The translations under genes and the position numbers were made by a program. This document shows, piece after piece, positions 58,731-64,000 of a stretch of DNA of 64,000 nt. The stretch spans positions 22,351,432 to 22,415,431 of the forward strand of contig CM039509.1 of the NCBI GenBank assembly GCA_022432975.1, read 5' to 3'. The notes under the pieces are model-generated. The model made no database searches. It had not been told where the DNA came from and saw only the letters and a list, made by a program, of their open reading frames with translations. Every line of letters starts with the position of its first letter. The first letter of the stretch is position 1. Origin of the DNA: Begonia masoniana (Eukaryota > Streptophyta > Magnoliopsida > Cucurbitales > Begoniaceae).

Positions 58731-59190
58731 ATGGTCCGTAAAGATAACGATAGGGATGCGAGGGACGACACCATAGACCTATTGAGGGATGTTATTTCCC
58801 AACAGTCCCAACACTTAGACCGACAAACGCAGCATATAAATAGGCAATCTCGTCAGCTCGAGATATTGACAAACTGAGAAAACCCAAGGTACGAAGAGGA
58901 TGGGCAGAGAGGAAACAAAACAAAGCCGACAAAAGCACGTACGAGGAACTTCTCGGAGACCTCTGTGTCCTAATTGCCAGAAGGAACATTATGGCGATTG
59001 CAGATTAGGCACAGATAGGTGCTTTCGATGTGGTAGGATTGGCCACTATGTCAGGGGTTGCCCGAAGCCAGGCAGAGACCAATCAGGCAGGGATCAGAAA
59101 AATGTTACACCGAAGATGCTTGCCCTGACTGGAGAAGAGGAACTGCCCAACTTTCAGCTGTTTCAAGTAGAGTTTTATCTCAACAGTTAA
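58731..59190 (+). pseudogene. gag remnant of element F (N-terminus and zinc knuckle only)
   Basis: ATG 58731 starts MVRKDNDRDARDDTIDLLRD and reads to TGA 58875-58877. A second open part at about 58900-59190 holds a CPNC-type and a CCHC knuckle (CFRCGRIGHYVRGC). In element A these two parts are separated by about 250 codons of capsid, so the capsid region is deleted here. The remainder shows no protease motif. Confidence 0.85.
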
Positions 59191-61710
59191 TGGAGTTAAA
59201 ACATTAGAGTGAAGATGTAGTATAGAATAAGGATTTGACTGTAATAATTGTGCGATAGATCAAAGTAGGTTGGAAAATAGAGGAAAAAAGGGAATAGTAG
59301 GAGTTGGGTAAGAAGGATTCCTAGGTGAACTTCGACAAGAAGACTGTAGGTTAAATACAGGACGACATAGACCTTATAGAAAGAGGGTTATGCAGTAATA
59401 GGATTAGCCCGACCTAACCACAAGAATTGTGCACTTAAAATTTGGTTACCACTAGAGGAATACAACCTATGAGAAATAACCTTTAAATAGATAGGGACTG
59501 GACCTAGTTGACAAACCCTTGGAGTTCTAGGATAAGACTAATCAAAGAGAAAGATGAATGTATCTAGACTAAAACCACATCCAAGAACTCAACTTAGCTT
59601 TATTGTTGAGAAGATAAGGGGGTGGCTATTATTGTTATTGTTTTAGAGGACGTAGTGGATCAATACAAGTCGTGGACGTAAGATCTAGGTGATCTCGTAG
59701 GGGTGTTCTTACCGACCAATATCAATGAAGAAAATAAGGAGATCTACTCGAAGTTGGAAAGTTAGTGAATCTCGAGATAATAAAGGATGGAGGTTATACA
59801 AAAGGGTAATACTCGAATTACAAATTTGGCCGATCTCCAGGAGATAAGTATCGTCTGAGAAGACTAGTTGGTAACAGACGATTGCCCATTTCGCGAAAAG
59901 ATTTCGATCGACATACTATAAAGGGGAGACCAAGTGAAGTCAAGAATGATCGGTAACTAGTAGGCACGTTGTGCATTGGTATGGCTTGATTAGAAGTTAT
60001 GAAGCAAAAGTGTAAGAGCTAGAAAGAACTTAGAAACCCAAACGCAATAACTACTGAGAGAGAAAAGTTTAGCGTTTTAAATTGGAGGTGGTGCTTGGAG
60101 TTTAAAGCAACTGGTATGACCGTAGAAGGGGTGACAACTCAACTAGAGTGAGTCTATAATTGATATAACTTAAGTTGAAAACCCAAACATGAGGCTTACT
60201 CCAGGGTGGAAGTGGAAACGTCAGTGTTAGAGGAACTAGGAAGGTTAACATTAACGAAGAGATGTTCTAGATTTTTAGAAGATAAAAGGGGAAGATTTTA
60301 GAATTTGAAAAGATGTGGATTAAGGATGTAAACTTATCTATAACAAGTTTGCAAACAAGAAAATCGTTGGATGAATCGTTGCAGGAAAACAAAGTAGAAT
60401 ATTTAGAACCCGACTAGGAGAAACGAAAGAGGGTAGACCATTTAGTAACTTCGAAGGGCTCCTAGTGCGATATTAGGAATAAGTGTCGGGGGGTCGTTGG
60501 ATTAAATGAAGGGTTAAGATTGGAAGTCTAGTATGGTGTTTAAAGTCGGGTGATTTGTGAAATTCATGACTTATCGAATAAGGAGAACGGGGAATTACCC
60601 AGAAGCCATTTAAGTACACTTAGAAGCGAGCCTAAATTAGAAGAGTTCCAAAGGTTCGACTTATGTTTGACAAGTCGATGCCAATGAATACATAAATGAC
60701 TTAAGGTTAGAATGAATAATTTAGAGCAAATCAATGGCGAAACCTAGGGACTTGACAGTGCATAGAGTTAATAGAGATTTAAGTTAGACAAATGAGCGTA
60801 ATGTAGGTAATATGAGAATTTCAGTTAAGAACCTAACATGGGAGCTCTTTGATGTAACCTAGAAGGGAATGTGATGTTTATAGGACCTGATTTATGAAGG
60901 AACCAAGATCTTAAAAGAATAGTGACTTTAGCTTCCTGTTGAGACCTTAAAGTATTTTGATGAGATGGTTCGCGAAATATAAGATTAGAAATTTAGTTGA
61001 GAAGCCTATACGAAGATAGTCACCAACAATTGGCGAGTAGCCAACGAATGTATATGACCAAGGAGTACTATTGATAAAATAGTTATGAGAAGTCGTTACT
61101 AAAGAAAATGTAGAAATTTGAGCGGTTATACATTCCGACTACGGGTAGAGCTGATGGATTTACGCAGAAAATCAAATTACCAATTAGGAGCTAGCAAGAA
61201 TCTTCGAATGGCAGCTAACCCGAGAAATATTAGGAAGTTTAAGTGTGGTTATTTCCTAAAGGCGTAGTTAAGGCGAACGTTGAACTAAGAAAGCCCTGAG
61301 GTTAGCTTTACTTGGAGAGTTAGGATTACAAAGGATTTTTGGTTGAGGAAGCCAAGTTAGATGAGAAAAGAAAGTTTAACTTATGGGTGATTAAGCGGAA
61401 GCCAATGTGGGGTGAATTTAGTAGAATGCATGAATATGCAGTTGGATTGTTCGAATTGGAGACTTAAGAAATTCTTTGAACACAACACTAATCTGGGGCA
61501 TAGTAAGCTAAGTCGAAGATAGCCAATGGAGTTGGTGGCTCATGTTGCACCATTGGGTTTTCGGAATTTTGGTTTAGAATCATAAAGATTGGGGGGAGAA
61601 CAATCGAAAAGGGTAGAGTGCTTGTAAGTCGCAGTATAAAGCTACAAGGCGTAAGACGATAATAACAAGAACTATAAGCTAAGTAAAATTTTGAGGACAA
61701 AATTTTAATT
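59191..61710 (+). other. Noncoding interior of element F
   Basis: About 2.5 kb without a recognisable protein domain or long open frame. It ends with a polypurine tract (61711-61723). Codon-like traces of pol were looked for and not found by eye. The sequence is A/G-rich on the plus strand. Confidence 0.7.
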
Positions 61711-61723
61711 AAGGTGGATGGAA
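61711..61723 (+). promoter_or_regulatory. Polypurine tract of element F
   Basis: AAGGTGGATGGAA directly before the 3' LTR, nearly identical to the tract of element A at 1775-1790. Confidence 0.85.
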
Positions 61724-63356
61724 TGTAACACCCGGCTTTACAGGACTTTAGAAATTTCTCTATGTAATGGCAATTTTGTAATATTGGGAAATTAACCCGT
61801 TTTTGCGAACGAGAGGTTTTATTAGAACTATGCGGGTGAATTGAAGTGATTGGAGGAATAAGAGAATTTTTGGAGATATAGTGCCAATTTTACGAGTTTT
61901 AGATATTTCTCGTAATATATGGGCATTTTTGTAATTATAGCGAAATAAGTCCGTTTTGTAAACGGAAGGTTTTATTACAGCCCTAATGATTTGTATGGAT
62001 TTTAGAAGAAACATGGAAATGTCAGAAATCCAAATCGATAGGAGAAATAACGAGATAAGTAAACGATTCAGAAAAAGGGCAAAAAGGTAATTTATGAAGA
62101 AAAAAATTTTAAATAAAAACTAACCCCCCCTCCCTTTTTCTCCATTCTGTTTCACGATTTAACAGAGAGGAAATGCCTCTCTCCCTGGCGATTTCCATTT
62201 CCTTCACGCCGATCGCTCCTCTCCTCTATTGTCCCATTTTCTTCCAGTTTTTCTTCTGCAATCAAGCTCTAGGTATGATATGCTTACTCTTGACCATTAG
62301 TTTCCGAGCTTTAGGGTTGGAAACGGTTAGAGTTTTCGTTTAGAGTTTTGATAAATTATAGGTTTTCGTTGGAAATTATTAGGTTTAATGTATTATTGAC
62401 TTACGATGATAGATTATGAGTTTTCATAGATAGTTAGGTTGAAATCGGTGATTGAACGATATAGATTTCCATTAAAGCTAGGTTGTAGAATTTGTGAGCG
62501 CGAATTGCTCGATTAAATGCTCGAGAGAGATTAAATGAGTGTTTTAGGAAGTTTCCTTTAGATTGGAGTTTCGTTAGCTTTGGAATTCAATTATTTAGGG
62601 CCGATTCTAATAACGACAATTGTGAAATGTTCTAGGTAAACGAGGCTTACAGACGGTACTCGGCTCACTAAGGACGACAGGTAAGTCTTCGTGCTTTGTT
62701 TGACCGATTTGGCCTACTCCAAGTCGCCAAGAGTTATGCCGTTATTGAGGATATTGGTGAATTTCGTAGTTTTAGAATAAACGGTTGGGTAGTTAAGTGG
62801 TATATATCGTAGGGTGTTTTTCTAAGATTCATTGATTGTTTTCTATGTTAGCCAATATGAACTGTACATGCATCACGTTTTTTCAAAATACCATGAAAAT
62901 GAGTTTTTACACGTGTTTTATGAAAAGAATAGAACCAATGAAACGAAAATGAATGCACGTAATCCCGGTCACGACGGGGTGGCGTTCTGACATAGTTGTC
63001 CTGTAGGTGAGACAAGTTTTCCCCCCGGTAGATGGAAAGGGCTGTCTAACCGCCAGACGTGCCGTCTCCATCTAGTGGGAGTAGACCCCGGTGACACCTC
63101 CTAGTTATGTAACGTAATGATTTAAATGACTGCATGATTTTATGAATGACATATGCACAGCACGCATTTGCATTTACGTAGATTTTACTGAGCCTGTAGC
63201 TCATAGAATGTCTCTATGATGTAAGTGATTTCGAAACAGGTGAGGATGATATTCCTCTATCCGATGCTTGAGCTGGTTGATGAAGGGTGCCCGTGAGAGC
63301 GTGCTGGGCAGTCGACGCTCATTTTAACCCGTGGGGGATGACATGTAGGTACTTTT
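61724..63356 (+). repeat. 3' LTR of element F, truncated
   Basis: It begins TGTAACACCCGGCTTTACAG and follows the 5' LTR closely through the 45-nt exon-like block (62636-62680) and the acceptor block (about 63220). It diverges abruptly after GTAGGTACTTT near 63356. The last ~870 bases of the LTR are missing, so no right target duplication can be read. The Cassandra insert is absent because that part is lost. Confidence 0.9.
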
Positions 63357-63615
63357 ATGCATAGCAAGTCACAGTGCATTATGCACAACACCGTGGCAGT
63401 GCAAAATTTTGTGGTTTTATTTGTGAATATGTTTGGTGTTTAAATGTTATTGTGTTTGCAAGTAATCTGTTCGAATTATAAGTATGATTGTGGTTGAATT
63501 ATTATTATTTTTAGGATGTAAAATATATTGAATTCTAGTAATCCAAAAAAAAGGTAAAGGACTAGGATTGGGATACATTTGAGTCTAAATTGCAGTAAAA
63601 TTTTTGAACAATTTT

Positions 63616-63999
63616 TCAAACGAATGACTTTATTTTTCTGAAGGTTTTCTCCAATCCTAAACTCATGTGATGGTATACAATAGCTTCACAATGTGTAAAA
63701 TCACCTTCATGCATTTTTCTTTCTGACCATATATTTCTTTTTGAAAAATTAGCCAAACAGCTAGAATGCATTGTGGATTTAAAATCTTCTACAGAACATT
63801 GTTCAGAAAACTTACTGGTGTTTGTGCTTGACTCGTTCCGAATTGTAGATTTGGAGCGAGTAGAGTCTTTTGTTGTTGGACTTATGTTGGACTTCTGCTT
63901 TTTGAATTTAAGAGTTTTAGAGGGACTAGACTTAGGTGACTCAATATCAGCAGACTATCGAGTCTTTGAAATAGAGGGTTTGGACAATTTTGGAGTCGA
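63616..63999 (-). other. Open minus-strand frame at the window edge, unknown product, one stop
   Basis: On the minus strand a frame entering at 63999 reads a Ser/Lys/Thr-rich segment (SADIESPKSSPSKTLKFKKQ) with a TAG near 63955. It then reads a more ordered part (NIWSERKMHEGDFTHCEAIV) and ends at the stop 63616-63618. Only one stop in 127 codons in AT-rich DNA suggests former coding sequence. It continues beyond the window. I do not recognise the family. A retrotransposon accessory protein is possible. Confidence 0.4.
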
Positions 64000-64000
64000 G

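Larger units (their letters stand above)
55222..63356 (+). mobile_element. Element F: non-autonomous Tekay-like LTR element without pol
   Basis: The 5' LTR 55222-58573 (with a nested Cassandra), primer site 58578-58589, gag remnants, a noncoding internal region and polypurine tract 61711-61723 are followed by a partial 3' LTR. The internal region (about 3.15 kb) has no RT, RNase H or integrase, so it matches the description of large retrotransposon derivatives. The gag N-terminus (MVRKDNDRDARDD) resembles that of element A (MVREKDPRDD), and PPT and PBS contexts match A. It inserted into the RNase H region of element E. Confidence 0.85.

Noticed and set aside
1..64000. tRNA genes, spliceosomal RNAs or bacterial-type operons
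   Set aside because: No cloverleaf-type sequence or other RNA gene was seen. All tRNA-like matches are primer binding sites of retrotransposons.

Overview
This is nuclear DNA from a flowering plant, probably a eudicot. The evidence is the stacked LTR retrotransposons with initiator-Met-tRNA primer sites, the spliced plant-type gene remnants, and a Cassandra-type element carrying 5S rRNA sequence. I cannot name the species. I found no intact protein-coding gene. Every host gene I recognise (MATE transporter, GT47 exostosin-like glycosyltransferase, VPS45) is broken or partial.

Layout: 1-8854 is a nearly complete minus-strand Ty3/gypsy chromovirus (element A, Tekay/Del-like) whose 3' LTR runs off the left edge. 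9009-14395 is a 5.4-kb solo LTR of related type, flanked by TTTCT and holding about 47 copies of a 69-bp tandem repeat. 14611-15304 is a long-TIR foldback element. Partial copies of it sit inside exon 1 of a MATE transporter pseudogene (15392-17195), which is followed by a small Copia integrase fragment. 18964-20270 holds exons of a GT47-like gene on the minus strand.

21301-34171 is a nested mosaic. A Tork-like Copia (element B) was hit by two solo LTRs (TSDs GACCA and CCCGC). A roughly 4-kb inversion then split one of those solo LTRs and turned the 3' half of element B round. Next to it lies a decayed Ty3/gypsy element C, itself split by a solo LTR (TSD AAGGT).

34955-41047 is a minus-strand Sirevirus-like Copia (D). 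Its 5' LTR abuts a VPS45 pseudogene without its N-terminal exons (41071-44893). A second, plus-strand Sirevirus-like Copia (E) runs from 46310 to 55221. It was hit by a solo LTR (51106-53627, TSD CTCCA) and is cut at 55222 by element F. F is a non-autonomous Tekay-like element without pol, and its 5' LTR carries a complete 825-bp Cassandra TRIM with TSD TAAAA. F's 3' LTR breaks off near 63356. The last 640 bases are unassigned and include an unexplained open frame on the minus strand.

The most interesting pattern is in the long Tekay-like LTRs. After a TATA box they share an ordered gene-like layout: a first exon with a GT donor, a second small exon (exactly 45 nt in five LTR copies from three sub-families) ending in a strong GTAAGT donor, a GGCCGATTGGCC-type motif, and a 3' acceptor followed by a short coding end (Gly-Glu-Asp-Asp/Glu-Ile/Val-Pro-Pro then a stop). 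In the best copy the three exons join in phase into a 52-residue protein with a hydrophobic N-terminus. The same LTRs also share a palindrome and hairpin cluster a few hundred bases upstream of the primer site.
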